Part shown: in pieces, positions 46,216 to 54,195 of the stretch | Numbering within the stretch: position 1 is the first letter of the stretch | How the letters are laid out: each line of letters starts with the position of its first letter | Source: Halomonas sp. 328 | GTDB taxonomy: Bacteria > Pseudomonadota > Gammaproteobacteria > Pseudomonadales > Halomonadaceae | Assembly (NCBI RefSeq): GCF_015645095.1 | Contig: NZ_JADOTW010000003.1 | Span: forward strand, 62,001-126,000 | Length of the DNA stretch: 64,000 bases | Direction of reading: 5' to 3' | Translations under genes and position numbers: made by a program | Notes under the pieces: model-generated | What the model was told of the DNA's origin: nothing | What the model saw: only the letters and a program-made list of their open reading frames with translations | Database searches by the model: none

Positions 46216-46778
46216 GAGGATGTCCTCTGCTTGAGGGCATAACGCAGGCAGCGCAAGTTCTCCTCCAGATAGGGGAAGCCGCACAGCAGCGCCATGAACC
46301 CGAGATAGAGCGGCAGGTACCCCTCGCCGCCATGGGGGCTGGCCAGGAGCTCCAGGGCCAGTTGGCCCTGCCATTGCAACTGGACCAGATCGAGCACCAC
46401 CGGCCAGTTGATGATCAGGATCATCGCCAGCATGTAGAACGGCAGGGTCGCCAGGTAACTATGGGCATGCATCTCCCACAGGCTGATCTCGCGACGCGGG
46501 GCCGCATAGTGCACGTCCCAGTGGGCCACCAGTTCGTGGAGCACCCAGGCCACCAGGCAGATCAGCAGCACCAGCACATTCACCCGGAACAGCAGGCAGA
46601 GCAGGATGGGAATGCCCACCTGCAGGCCCATCAGGGAGTGCATCAGCGACTCCTTGAGCCCCGAGGTGGCCTCGATACGCGTCGCCCGGTGGCAGCACCA
46701 GTCGACGAAGCCGGCAATCCCCCACAGGGGCAGGAAGAGATAGAGCAGCGCATTGATCAACAGCGACTGGGTATCCAT
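46212..46778 (-). CDS. Integral membrane protein with His/Glu-rich motifs (putative membrane metalloenzyme)
   Basis: The protein has 188 residues with about five hydrophobic helices. Clustered potential metal ligands stand at the membrane face: Asp26, His30, Glu36, Glu43 and His47 in the first loop; HELVAHWDVHYA (His81, Glu82, His86, Asp88, His90); and WEMHAH (Glu102, His104, His106). This recalls membrane diiron desaturases and hydroxylases, but the exact three His-box pattern of those families is not met and no family was recognised. The first gene of the operon, it starts MDTQSLLINALL; a longer frame to 46805 is less likely. Confidence 0.75.
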   Translation of the reverse strand: MDTQSLLINALLYLFLPLWGIAGFVDWCCHRATRIEATSGLKESLMHSLMGLQVGIPILLCLLFRVNVLVLLICLVAWVLHELVAHWDVHYAAPRREISLWEMHAHSYLATLPFYMLAMILIINWPVVLDLVQLQWQGQLALELLASPHGGEGYLPLYLGFMALLCGFPYLEENLRCLRYALKQRTSS

Positions 46779-46837
46779 GGGACTCGTCTCGGTGGCGAAG
46801 AGCAAACAATCGTTTTAAGAAACACTGTTCGATAACT

Positions 46838-46865
46838 AGTGTAGCCAAAATCTCGAGCCTGGCAA
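46838..46865 (-). promoter_or_regulatory. Candidate sigma-70 promoter of the four-gene operon
   Basis: On the minus strand TTGCCA (46865-46860) and TACACT (46843-46838) are 16 bases apart, placing the start about 53 bases before the ATG at 46778. A loose inverted repeat ACACT/AGTGT surrounds the -10 region. The rest of 46779-47087 holds no gene; the right part is the leader of the DUF7282 gene. Confidence 0.4.
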
Positions 46866-47087
46866 GCGGCATCGTCGTCCTGTCTCGACAGCCCCGGGCC
46901 ATTCGCTGGACGCCCCCGATCATTCCCCCAAGGGCCTATCCAGGCTGGTGGCGACCAACCAAGACGCCACTCGATGAAAAAAATCTTCGGCCTGCATCCA
47001 GTCGTCGTCTCTCCGCGTAACCAGGAAGGCACCCATCATTTGCCACCCTCGGCGGATGGGTCTTATCCGGATAGCAAGGAGAGAATG

Positions 47088-47516
47088 ATGATGAAGCTAG
47101 TGACAAGCGCCTTCGCGACCGCCGCCCTGCTCACCGGGGCCGCCCTGGCCCAGGCCGGCATGCACGGCGACATGCACCCGGAAGTCTGGGCCGATGACCA
47201 GTCCGTGGCCGGCGGCACCGTCTCGGCGGAGAAGGTCATGACAGACCGCAACGGCTGGCTGGTCGTCCACCGCACCGACGAGAGCCACACCCCCGGCCCG
47301 GTGGTCGGCTACTCGCCCCTCAAGGAGGGCGAGAACCTCGATGTAACCGCCATCCTCACCGAGGAGGTCGCCGCCGGCGATCACCTGATGCTGATGATTC
47401 ACAGCGAAGAGGGCGGCATGCATACCGGGATCTTCGAATACACCCTGGGCGCCTCGGAAGACGGCCCGATCCGGGTCGATGGCGACCTGGTGATGACCGT
47501 GATCACCGCCCAGTAA
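47088..47516 (+). CDS. Periplasmic DUF7282-domain protein
   Basis: The protein has 142 residues from the middle of three consecutive ATGs (47085, 47088, 47091); AAGGAG at 47076-47081 fits the second best. A signal peptide ends near ALAQA. The body reads VWADDQSVAGGTVSAEKV, GWLVVHRTDE, VVGYSPLKEGEN and HLMLMIHSEEGGMHTGIFEY, the pattern of DUF7282, a domain best known from haloarchaeal and salt-loving bacterial surface proteins. The function is unknown. It is a single-gene unit with a terminator. Confidence 0.8.
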   Translation: MMKLVTSAFATAALLTGAALAQAGMHGDMHPEVWADDQSVAGGTVSAEKVMTDRNGWLVVHRTDESHTPGPVVGYSPLKEGENLDVTAILTEEVAAGDHLMLMIHSEEGGMHTGIFEYTLGASEDGPIRVDGDLVMTVITAQ

Positions 47517-47523
47517 GCCCTTC

Positions 47524-47546
47524 GGCGGGGCCTTCCTGGCCCCGCC
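47524..47546 (+). terminator. Hairpin after the DUF7282 gene
   Basis: A perfect 9-bp stem GGCGGGGCC/GGCCCCGCC with a 5-base loop starts 8 bases after the stop codon. No T-run follows. Confidence 0.6.
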
Positions 47547-47650
47547 TGATGTCCCCTCCCGCGCCACACCCTCCCCTCCCGGCCCCGATCAAGGCAGTGG
47601 TCAGGGGAGTCCTGTCGGGCGGCCCCGACGGGCCACCTCGACAGTCTGGC

Positions 47651-47722
47651 TTGACAGGGTGACTTGACAGGGTGACTTGACAGGCTAATGTTCCTTATAT
47701 AGAACGTTCGTTAAAAGGAACA
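47651..47722 (+). promoter_or_regulatory. Promoter with tandem operators for the XRE-azlCD operon
   Basis: Three 13-base tandem units begin TTGACAGGGTGAC at 47651, 47664 and (with changes) 47677. The third TTGACA is followed after 17 bases by TAGAAC (47700-47705), giving a good -35/-10 pair. Overlapping the -10 are two adjacent dyads of the form GTTC-N8-GAAC (47690-47705 and 47706-47721). These resemble operators of small XRE-cupin regulators and suggest autorepression by the protein encoded 17 bases further on. Confidence 0.65.
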
Positions 47723-47738
47723 GTCGAGGCCACTCCTC

Positions 47739-48266
47739 ATGGACAAGCTCGCCCTCGGTACCCTGGGCCAACACCTGCAGTCCCTGCGCCTGGCCCAGGG
47801 CTGGTCGCTGTCGCAGCTGGCCGCCGCCGCCGGCATCGCCAAGTCGAACCTGTCGCGCCTCGAGCAGGGTAACGGCAACCCCACCCTGGACACCATCTGG
47901 CGCCTGGCGGTGCAGCTCAAGGTGCCCTTCGGCACCCTGGTCGCGCCTATCGCCGTGCCCCTGGGCGAGGATGGCGTCGAGGTGCGCCTGCTCGACCAGG
48001 GCAAGGACCGGCCCCAGGTCGACGCCTACTGGATGCGCTGCGCGCCCCATACCACCCGCCTCGCCGAACCCCATACCCCCGGCGCCCGGGAGTCTCTGAC
48101 CCTGATCAGCGGCCACCTGGAGGCCGGGCCGGAGGGCGATACCCGGCACCTCTCGGCCGGCGACAGCCTGACCTTCGCCGCCGACCGCCCGCACCTCTAT
48201 CGCACCGGAGACACCTGGGCCACCCTGCTGCTCAGCGTCGTCTATTACGAGGAGACCCCCCGATGA
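47739..48266 (+). CDS. XRE-family regulator with C-terminal cupin domain
   Basis: The protein has 175 residues. A helix-turn-helix of the XRE type fills about residues 8-63 (LAAAAGIAKSNLSRLEQGNGNPTL), and a cupin-like sensor domain about 95-172 (SLTLISGHLEAGPEG, LSAGDSLTFAADRPHLY). It overlaps azlC by ATGA, so it regulates an operon that includes itself. By family it may sense an amino acid or related metabolite. Confidence 0.93.
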   Translation: MDKLALGTLGQHLQSLRLAQGWSLSQLAAAAGIAKSNLSRLEQGNGNPTLDTIWRLAVQLKVPFGTLVAPIAVPLGEDGVEVRLLDQGKDRPQVDAYWMRCAPHTTRLAEPHTPGARESLTLISGHLEAGPEGDTRHLSAGDSLTFAADRPHLYRTGDTWATLLLSVVYYEETPR

Positions 48267-49006
48267 ATCTGGATGCCACGACCTCGCCAGGCCGCCCCTG
48301 GCTGGCCGGCATGCGCGAAGCCTTTCCGCTGCTCGGCGGCTATGTGCCGGTGGCCATCTCCTTCGGGCTGATCGCCACCCAGGCCGGCTTCACCCCCTGG
48401 GAAGCGGTGGTGATCTCCACCCTGGTCTATGCCGGCGCCTCCCAGTTCCTGTTCGTCGGCATGATCGCCGCCGGGGCGCCCCTGTGGCTGGTGGTGGCCA
48501 TGACCCTGCTGATCAACCTGCGCCATGTGGTCTACGCCCCCAACCTGGCCCCCTGGCTGACGCCCAGCCGCGGCTGGCCCTGGCTGATGCACGGCCTCAC
48601 CGACCAGGTCTTCGCCCTGGCCCATGCCCGATTGCCCCAGTTGCCGGCTTCCCAACGCCTCGGCTGGTTCGGCGGCGCCGCCCTGCTGGCCTGGGCCAGC
48701 TGGATCGGCGGTACCGCCCTGGGGGCCCTGGCCGGCGGCGAGCTGGTGGCCCGCTGGGCGCTGATGGGCGAGATCCTGCCCTTCGCCCTGCCCGCCCTCT
48801 TCCTGGTGCTGGTGGCGCCCCGCTTCACCTCCCGGCGCTGGAGCCTGGCGCTGGGGCTGACCGTCCTGGTCGCCCTGGGGCTGACGATCCTGGGCTTCAC
48901 CAACCTGGCGATTCCCCTGGCCGCCGCCTGCGGCGCCCTCTGCTTCCAGGTCGTCAAGTTCGCCCCCGCCAGGCAAGAGCACGCAAAAGGAGACCGCCAT
49001 GAGTAG
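48263..49006 (+). CDS. azlC: AzlC-family branched-chain amino-acid export permease
   Basis: The protein has 247 residues with several hydrophobic helices. The AzlC motifs GYVPVAISFGLIATQAGF and STLVYAGASQFLFVGM are clear. Together with the small AzlD protein it is the large subunit of a LIV-E/YgaZH-type exporter of valine, leucine, isoleucine or relatives. It is coupled to the regulator gene before it and overlaps azlD by 8 bases. Confidence 0.94.
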   Translation: MNLDATTSPGRPWLAGMREAFPLLGGYVPVAISFGLIATQAGFTPWEAVVISTLVYAGASQFLFVGMIAAGAPLWLVVAMTLLINLRHVVYAPNLAPWLTPSRGWPWLMHGLTDQVFALAHARLPQLPASQRLGWFGGAALLAWASWIGGTALGALAGGELVARWALMGEILPFALPALFLVLVAPRFTSRRWSLALGLTVLVALGLTILGFTNLAIPLAAACGALCFQVVKFAPARQEHAKGDRHE

Positions 49007-49352
49007 CGCCCTGTGGATCGCCGTCCTGATCTCGGCGCTGGGCACCCTGCTAATGCGCCTGCTGCCACTGCTGTGGATGCAGCGCCGCCTGGCGCGCCAG
49101 GCCGGCGGCGACGGTCCCGAGGCCATGCCCCAGTGGCTGAGCCTGCTCGGCCCGGTGATGATCGCCGCCGTCTTCGGGGTCTCGCTGATGCCGGTGACCC
49201 CGGGGCTGCTCTCCTGGGTCGCCACCGCCACCGGCGTGCTGGCGACCCTGGTCGTCTGGTGGCATAAACGCACCCTAGGCTGGCCGGTGGCCGCCGGCGT
49301 GGCGGCCTATGGCGCCGTGGTGATACTGGCGGCCCTCTTCCCCACGCCATAA
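48999..49352 (+). CDS. azlD: AzlD-family small subunit of amino-acid exporter
   Basis: The protein has 117 residues and four hydrophobic helices, starting MSSALWIAVLISALGTLLMRLLPL, as in AzlD/YgaH proteins. It overlaps azlC by 8 bases (48999-49006). It completes the two-subunit exporter. Confidence 0.92.
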   Translation: MSSALWIAVLISALGTLLMRLLPLLWMQRRLARQAGGDGPEAMPQWLSLLGPVMIAAVFGVSLMPVTPGLLSWVATATGVLATLVVWWHKRTLGWPVAAGVAAYGAVVILAALFPTP

Positions 49353-49433
49353 CGTCCTGGAGAGCCGTTCTAGCGAGCCGTCCACGCGAATCGACCTAGC
49401 GAGTGGACAAAGAGCATCGAAGCAGAGGATCCC

Positions 49434-51149
49434 ATGACCGCCCTCACCCCACGCCGCCCTATCGGCAAGCGCCCGGCCCTGCTGCCGACCCTGCTATTGG
49501 CCCTGCTGCTGGCGACCCCGGCGGCCGCCAGCTGCCCCCTCGAGTCGAACGCCGACCTGGCCACCATCAGGGGCCTGGGCGACGGGCCGGCGCTTCCCGC
49601 CGGCCGCGAGGTGATCGCCGAGGGCGTGGTGACCGGCGCCTTCCTCGGCCGCGACCGCCTCGATGGCTTCTACCTGCAGCAGGCCACCGAGCGGGGCCCC
49701 GTCGGCCTCTTCGTCTACCTGCCCCGGCCAACGCCGGAGATGGCGGCGCAGATCCTCCCGGGCAGCCACCTGCAGCTCCACGCCCGCACCGGCGAGCACC
49801 GCGGCCGCCCCCAGCTGCAGCGGGTCGAGCGGATCGCGGTCTGTGGCCGCGACCGGCTGCCCGAGCCGCAGGCCCTGAGCTGGCCCCTCGATACGGCGAC
49901 CCTGGAAGCCCACGAGGAGCTGCTGGTCACCTTTCCCCGGGCCCTGACCGTCACCGGTAACCATGAGCTCGCCCGCTACGGCAGCCTGACGCTTGCCGCC
50001 GAGCGCCTGTTCCGGCCCACCAACGCCCCCGATGCGGCCCAGGAGCGCGCCACCCTGCTGCTGGACGACGGCAGCCACCGCACCTTCCCGAGCCCCATCC
50101 CCTACCTGAACGACGCGGGCACCCGCCGCGTCGGCAGCCGGGTCGAGGGACTGACCGGGGTGCTCACCCACGCCTTCGACGCCCACCGGCTGCACCCGAC
50201 CCAGGCGCCCGCCTTCACGGACGCCAACCCCCGCCCGGACGCGCTGCCGGCGCCGGGGGAGCGGCTGCGGGTGGCCACCTTCAACGTCGAGAACTACTTC
50301 ACCACTTTGGGCCGACGCGGGGCCGCCAATGCCGAGGAACTGGAGCGCCAGCGGGCCAAGCTGGCCGCGGCGGTAGCCGGCCTGAATGCCGATATCCTCG
50401 CCCTGGTGGAGGTGGAGAACGACCCGGCGGCCCTCGCCGACCTGATCGAGCAGCTCGGCGAGCGCACCGGGGTGCGCTATCGCGCCGTCGGTGGCAGCGC
50501 CGACCGGGGCTCCGATGCCATCAAGCTGGCCCTGATCTACCGGCCGGACCGGGTGGAGGCCGTGAGCGAGCTCTATGCCGACAACCAGCGCACCCACCAC
50601 CGCCCGCCCCTGGCGGCCTTCTTCCGCGACCGAGAAGGCGGGGCGCCCTTCGGCGTGGTGACCGCTCACTTCAAGTCCAAGACCGGCTGCCCGTCCCGGG
50701 GCGATATCGATCAAGGCCAGGGCTGCTGGAACGAACGCCGGCTGGCCCAGGCCCGGGCCGTCGCCGCCTTCCTCGAGCGCCTCGCCGCCGCCGAGGGGCA
50801 TCAACGCCTGCTGCTGATCGGCGACCTCAACGCCTACGGCGCCGAGGACCCGATCCGTGCCCTCACGGAGGCGGGCCTGGTCGACCTGCTGGCCCGGGAG
50901 CTGCCGCCGGAGCGCCGCTACTCCTATGTCTTCCGGGGGGAGTCGGGCTACCTGGATCATGCCCTGGCCAGCCCCGACCTGGCCGCGGCCGTGGCGGCGG
51001 TTCGCCCCTGGCCCATCAATGCTGACGAGCCCGACTTCCTCGGCTACGACGGGCCGGAGAGTGCGGCGCCCCACTTCCGCCCCGACCCCTTCCGTTCCTC
51101 GGACCATGACCCGATCGTGGTGGACCTCGCCCCCGAGGCGATGAGGTAA
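49434..51149 (+). CDS. ExeM/NucH-family extracellular endonuclease
   Basis: The protein has 571 residues. A signal peptide ends near ATPAAAS. An N-terminal OB-fold-like region (VIAEGVVTGAFLG, DGFYLQQ) precedes an endonuclease/exonuclease/phosphatase domain from about 275: RVATFNVENYF, VEVENDP, GSADRGSDAIKLALIY, HFKSK, GDLNAYGAEDPI and the final SSDHDPIVV. All catalytic blocks are intact. Such enzymes degrade extracellular DNA for nutrition or biofilm dispersal. There are five Cys in the mature part, as in related ExeM proteins. GAGGA supports the start. Confidence 0.93.
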   Translation: MTALTPRRPIGKRPALLPTLLLALLLATPAAASCPLESNADLATIRGLGDGPALPAGREVIAEGVVTGAFLGRDRLDGFYLQQATERGPVGLFVYLPRPTPEMAAQILPGSHLQLHARTGEHRGRPQLQRVERIAVCGRDRLPEPQALSWPLDTATLEAHEELLVTFPRALTVTGNHELARYGSLTLAAERLFRPTNAPDAAQERATLLLDDGSHRTFPSPIPYLNDAGTRRVGSRVEGLTGVLTHAFDAHRLHPTQAPAFTDANPRPDALPAPGERLRVATFNVENYFTTLGRRGAANAEELERQRAKLAAAVAGLNADILALVEVENDPAALADLIEQLGERTGVRYRAVGGSADRGSDAIKLALIYRPDRVEAVSELYADNQRTHHRPPLAAFFRDREGGAPFGVVTAHFKSKTGCPSRGDIDQGQGCWNERRLAQARAVAAFLERLAAAEGHQRLLLIGDLNAYGAEDPIRALTEAGLVDLLARELPPERRYSYVFRGESGYLDHALASPDLAAAVAAVRPWPINADEPDFLGYDGPESAAPHFRPDPFRSSDHDPIVVDLAPEAMR

Positions 51150-51301
51150 CCCGGGGCGCCGGAGGAGTGCGATAAAGGGAGAGGGACAAGAGCGGGCGTG
51201 GAAAGAACGTGCGCAAGGTGCCGAGAAAAGGGGTGCAATGGCGGCTATTTACGGTTAGATAAGGAGACAACAAGGACAATTCCGCCCCAGCGAGGACGCC
51301 C

Positions 51302-53065
51302 ATGGAGCCACTGTCGGACGCCACCGCACTCCCCGAAAACCAGCGCCCCTGGGCGCGCCACTACGGCGCCATCCCGGCCGAACTGGCGCCCCCGGAATAC
51401 CCCAGCCTGGCCGCGCTGATCAGCGCCAGCGCCGAGCGCTTCGCCGATCGGCGCGCCTTCACCAGTTGCATGCCCAACGGCATGAATGGCGCCTTGAGTT
51501 ACGCCCAGGTCGACGAGGCTTCCGACGCCTTCGCCGCCTACCTGCGCGTGGGGCTCGGGCTCGCCCCGGGCAGCCGGGTCGCGGTGCAGCTCCCCAACTG
51601 CCTGAGCTACCCGATCGTGGTCTTCGGCATCCTCAAGGCGGGCTGCGTGCTGGTGAACACCAACCCGCTCTACACCGCCACGGAGATGACCCACCAGTTC
51701 CGCGACAGCGGCGCCGAGGCGCTGGTGATCGTCGATCTCTTCGTCGACAAGCTGCCCGAGGTGCTGCCCCACACCGCCATCCGCCAGGTGGTGGTGACGA
51801 GCCTCGCCCAGGGCTTCCCCCCCGTGGTGCGCCAGGTGGTGAAGGCGGTGCTCAAGTACTGGAACCGGGTGATTCCCCCCTGCCCCGTGGAGGCCACCGC
51901 CCTCGGCGAGGCGCTGGCCGAGGGGCGACGCCTGAGCCAGGGCGTGACGGTGAAGGATTACTGGCGCGACCTGGGGCCGGAGAGCCTCGCCGCCCTGCAG
52001 TACACCGGCGGCACCACCGGGGTCGCCAAGGGCGCCATGCTCAGCCACGGCAACCTGCTCGCCAACGTGGCCCAGATCGAGGCCATGGCCGGCTCGCATA
52101 TCAGCGACGGCGAGGAGTGCGTGCTTACCGCCCTGCCGCTCTATCATATCTTCGCCTTCTCGGTGAACCTGCTCGCCTTCTTCAAGCACGGCGCCCACAA
52201 CGTCCTGGTGCCCAACCCGCGGCCGATCCAGAACCTGCAGCGGGCCATCGAGAACTACCCCGTCAGCTGGATCAGCGGGGTCAACACCCTCTTCAATGCC
52301 CTGCTCAACGAGGAGTGGTTCACCCTCTACCCGCCGCGCCGGCTGCGTGCCGCGGCGGCCGGTGGCACGGCCCTGCATGCCGCCGTGGCCGAGCGCTGGG
52401 AGAAAGTCACCGGCACCCCGCTGGTGGAGGGCTACGGCCTCACCGAGAGCTCGCCGGTGATCAGCTTCAACCCCCTGGTGGGGACCCGCAAGCCGGGCAG
52501 CATCGGCATCCCGGTGCCGGGCACCGAGGTCCGCCTGGTCGATGAGGGCGGCGCGCCGGTGGCCCAGGGCGAGCCGGGGGAGCTTACCGCCCGCGGGCCC
52601 CAGGTGATGCAGGGCTACTGGCAGCAGCCGGAGGCCAGCGCCGAAGCCCTCCGCGACGGCTGGCTGCATACCGGCGACGTGGCCGCCATGGACGAGGACG
52701 GCTACCTGCGCATCGTCGACCGCAAGAAGGACCTGATCCTGGTCAGCGGCTTCAACGTCTACCCCAACGAGGTGGAGGACTGCATCGCCCTGCTGGACGC
52801 CGTGCAAGAGGTGGGTGTGATCGGCGTGCCCGACGCCGATAGCGGCGAGGCGGTGCGAGCCTATATCGTCACCCGCGGCGAGCTCGATCCCGAGACGGTG
52901 AAGGCCCACTGCCGGAAGCACCTGGCCCGCTACAAGGTGCCCAGGCAGGTCGAATTCGTCGACGACCTGCCCAAGAGCCCCATCGGCAAGGTGCTGCGCA
53001 AGGACCTGCGCGCCGACTACCTCAAGGATCATCCACAAGCCACCGACGGGAGCCCCGCATGCTGA
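51302..53065 (+). CDS. Long-chain fatty acid-CoA ligase (AMP-binding)
   Basis: The protein has 587 residues. The ATP motif YTGGTTGVAKGAMLSH, the core YGLTESSP, the LHTGDVAAMDEDGYLRIVDRKKD region and the C-terminal lysine in SPIGKVLRKDLR are present. It activates fatty acids to acyl-CoA (FadD-like); chain preference cannot be told. It overlaps the following transporter gene by 7 bases, suggesting joint uptake and activation. The 152 bases upstream contain no recognised site besides GAGGA before the start. Confidence 0.93.
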   Translation: MEPLSDATALPENQRPWARHYGAIPAELAPPEYPSLAALISASAERFADRRAFTSCMPNGMNGALSYAQVDEASDAFAAYLRVGLGLAPGSRVAVQLPNCLSYPIVVFGILKAGCVLVNTNPLYTATEMTHQFRDSGAEALVIVDLFVDKLPEVLPHTAIRQVVVTSLAQGFPPVVRQVVKAVLKYWNRVIPPCPVEATALGEALAEGRRLSQGVTVKDYWRDLGPESLAALQYTGGTTGVAKGAMLSHGNLLANVAQIEAMAGSHISDGEECVLTALPLYHIFAFSVNLLAFFKHGAHNVLVPNPRPIQNLQRAIENYPVSWISGVNTLFNALLNEEWFTLYPPRRLRAAAAGGTALHAAVAERWEKVTGTPLVEGYGLTESSPVISFNPLVGTRKPGSIGIPVPGTEVRLVDEGGAPVAQGEPGELTARGPQVMQGYWQQPEASAEALRDGWLHTGDVAAMDEDGYLRIVDRKKDLILVSGFNVYPNEVEDCIALLDAVQEVGVIGVPDADSGEAVRAYIVTRGELDPETVKAHCRKHLARYKVPRQVEFVDDLPKSPIGKVLRKDLRADYLKDHPQATDGSPAC

Positions 53066-53970
53066 GCCCACTCGAGGAAACGCTGCTGGCCATCATGATG
53101 GCCGTGATCATGCTGGGCATGGGGTCGTCGCTGACCTTCAAGGACTTCCGCATCGCCATGCGTCACCCCCAGGCGATCGGTATCGGCTTCGCCTCCCAGT
53201 ACCTCTTTATGCCGCTGCTCGCCTTCCTGATCGGCCGCGCCCTGCAACTCCCCCCCATCCAGGCGGTCAGCCTGATCCTGATGGGCTGCGTGCCCGGCGG
53301 CACCACCTCCAATATCTTCGCCTACTTCTCGAGGAGCCTGCTCGGCCTCTCCATCCTGATGACGGTCTGCTCGACCCTGCTGGCGGTGGTCATGGTGCCG
53401 GTGGTGCTGGCCCTCTACACCACCGGCATCGACGCCGCCTTCCGGATTCCCTCGGGCAATATCGTCGCGGTGCTGGGGGTGCTGCTGGTGCCGACCCTGT
53501 TCGGCATGTGGCTGCGCCGGCGCAATGCCAACCTCGGCGCCTGCACCGAGCTGATGGGCGGCATCCTCGGCGTGGTGGTAATCGTCTTTTTGATCGCGAC
53601 CTGGGTGCCGCGCAACTGGCAACTGTTGATGACCACCGGCCCCGAGATCTACCTGGCGGCCATCGGCCTCGGCCTGTGCGGCTTCCTGATCGGCTACTGG
53701 TTCAGCCGTGCCGCCCGCCTCAACCCGCTCAAGGCCCGCACCGTGTCGCTGGAGACCGGCATCCAGAACGGGCCGCTCGCGGTACTGATCATCACCCTGT
53801 CGTTTGCCGGCGAGACCCAGCAGCAGATGCTGCTGATCCCGGTGATGTACTCGCTGTTTATCGTTATCACCTCCACCTTCGTGACCTTCTACTACCGGGC
53901 ACGCAGCCTGCGCGAGGAACTCGCCCGCGACCAGGCGAAGGTGGAAGCCGCGGCACCGGCCAAGGGCTGA
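53059..53970 (+). CDS. Bile acid:sodium symporter (BASS) family protein
   Basis: The protein has 303 residues and about nine or ten hydrophobic helices. The motif LMGCVPGGTTSNIFAYFSRS (sodium-binding crossover) and ETGIQNGPLAVLI are characteristic. Relatives carry bile acids, pantoate, pyruvate or other organic anions with sodium. The overlap with the acyl-CoA ligase gene suggests a carboxylate that the ligase activates. Confidence 0.92.
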   Translation: MLSPLEETLLAIMMAVIMLGMGSSLTFKDFRIAMRHPQAIGIGFASQYLFMPLLAFLIGRALQLPPIQAVSLILMGCVPGGTTSNIFAYFSRSLLGLSILMTVCSTLLAVVMVPVVLALYTTGIDAAFRIPSGNIVAVLGVLLVPTLFGMWLRRRNANLGACTELMGGILGVVVIVFLIATWVPRNWQLLMTTGPEIYLAAIGLGLCGFLIGYWFSRAARLNPLKARTVSLETGIQNGPLAVLIITLSFAGETQQQMLLIPVMYSLFIVITSTFVTFYYRARSLREELARDQAKVEAAAPAKG

Positions 53971-53973
53971 GAG

Positions 53974-54124
53974 GCTTAGGCTATGTCCGAAAACTGGCTG
54001 CGCTCGGCCATACGGCGTTAAAAATCGGCTCAAAGTACTCATTTACACCCCGTAAACTCCGTCTTTTCGCCGATTTTTGCCTTGTCTGACCTTCGCTCGC
54101 CGACTTTTCAGACAAAGCTTAGGC
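53974..54124. mobile_element. 135-bp MITE with 8-bp target-site duplication
   Basis: The element at 53982-54116 has imperfect inverted ends (TATGTCCGAAAACTGGC against TTTGTCTGAAAAGTCGGC), an inner pair AAAAATCGGC/GCCGATTTTT and a central TTTAC/GTAAA. It is flanked exactly by the direct repeat GCTTAGGC at 53974-53981 and 54117-54124, the sign of transposition. There is no coding capacity. It lies just after the BASS gene and splits the sequence next to a hairpin. Confidence 0.9.
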
Positions 54125-54156
54125 ATGCCGCTGCCGCTGGTCGGCGCGGCATGCCT
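54121..54156. terminator. Hairpin next to the MITE, between converging genes
   Basis: AGGCATGCCGC (54121-54131) pairs perfectly with GCGGCATGCCT (54146-54156), 14-base loop. It probably ended the BASS or mesD transcripts before the MITE inserted at its edge; the target duplication overlaps the left arm by four bases. Confidence 0.6.
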
Positions 54157-54195
54157 GACACCAGAACACCTTCTAGGCGCCAGCCTTGGGTAGGC

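Noticed and set aside
44408-46333. A 641-residue open frame spanning two genes
   Set aside because: The first two thirds are a shadow of the KAS III gene in another frame. Only the part from the ATG at 45094 is a real gene, with its own ribosome-binding site.
49494-51107. 537-residue minus-strand frame opposite the ExeM-like nuclease
   Set aside because: The nuclease has all catalytic motifs and a signal peptide; the opposite frame is Gly/Val/Gln-rich shadow sequence.
51245-53071. 608-residue minus-strand frame opposite the acyl-CoA ligase
   Set aside because: It mirrors a well-recognised AMP-binding gene and shows no domain of its own.
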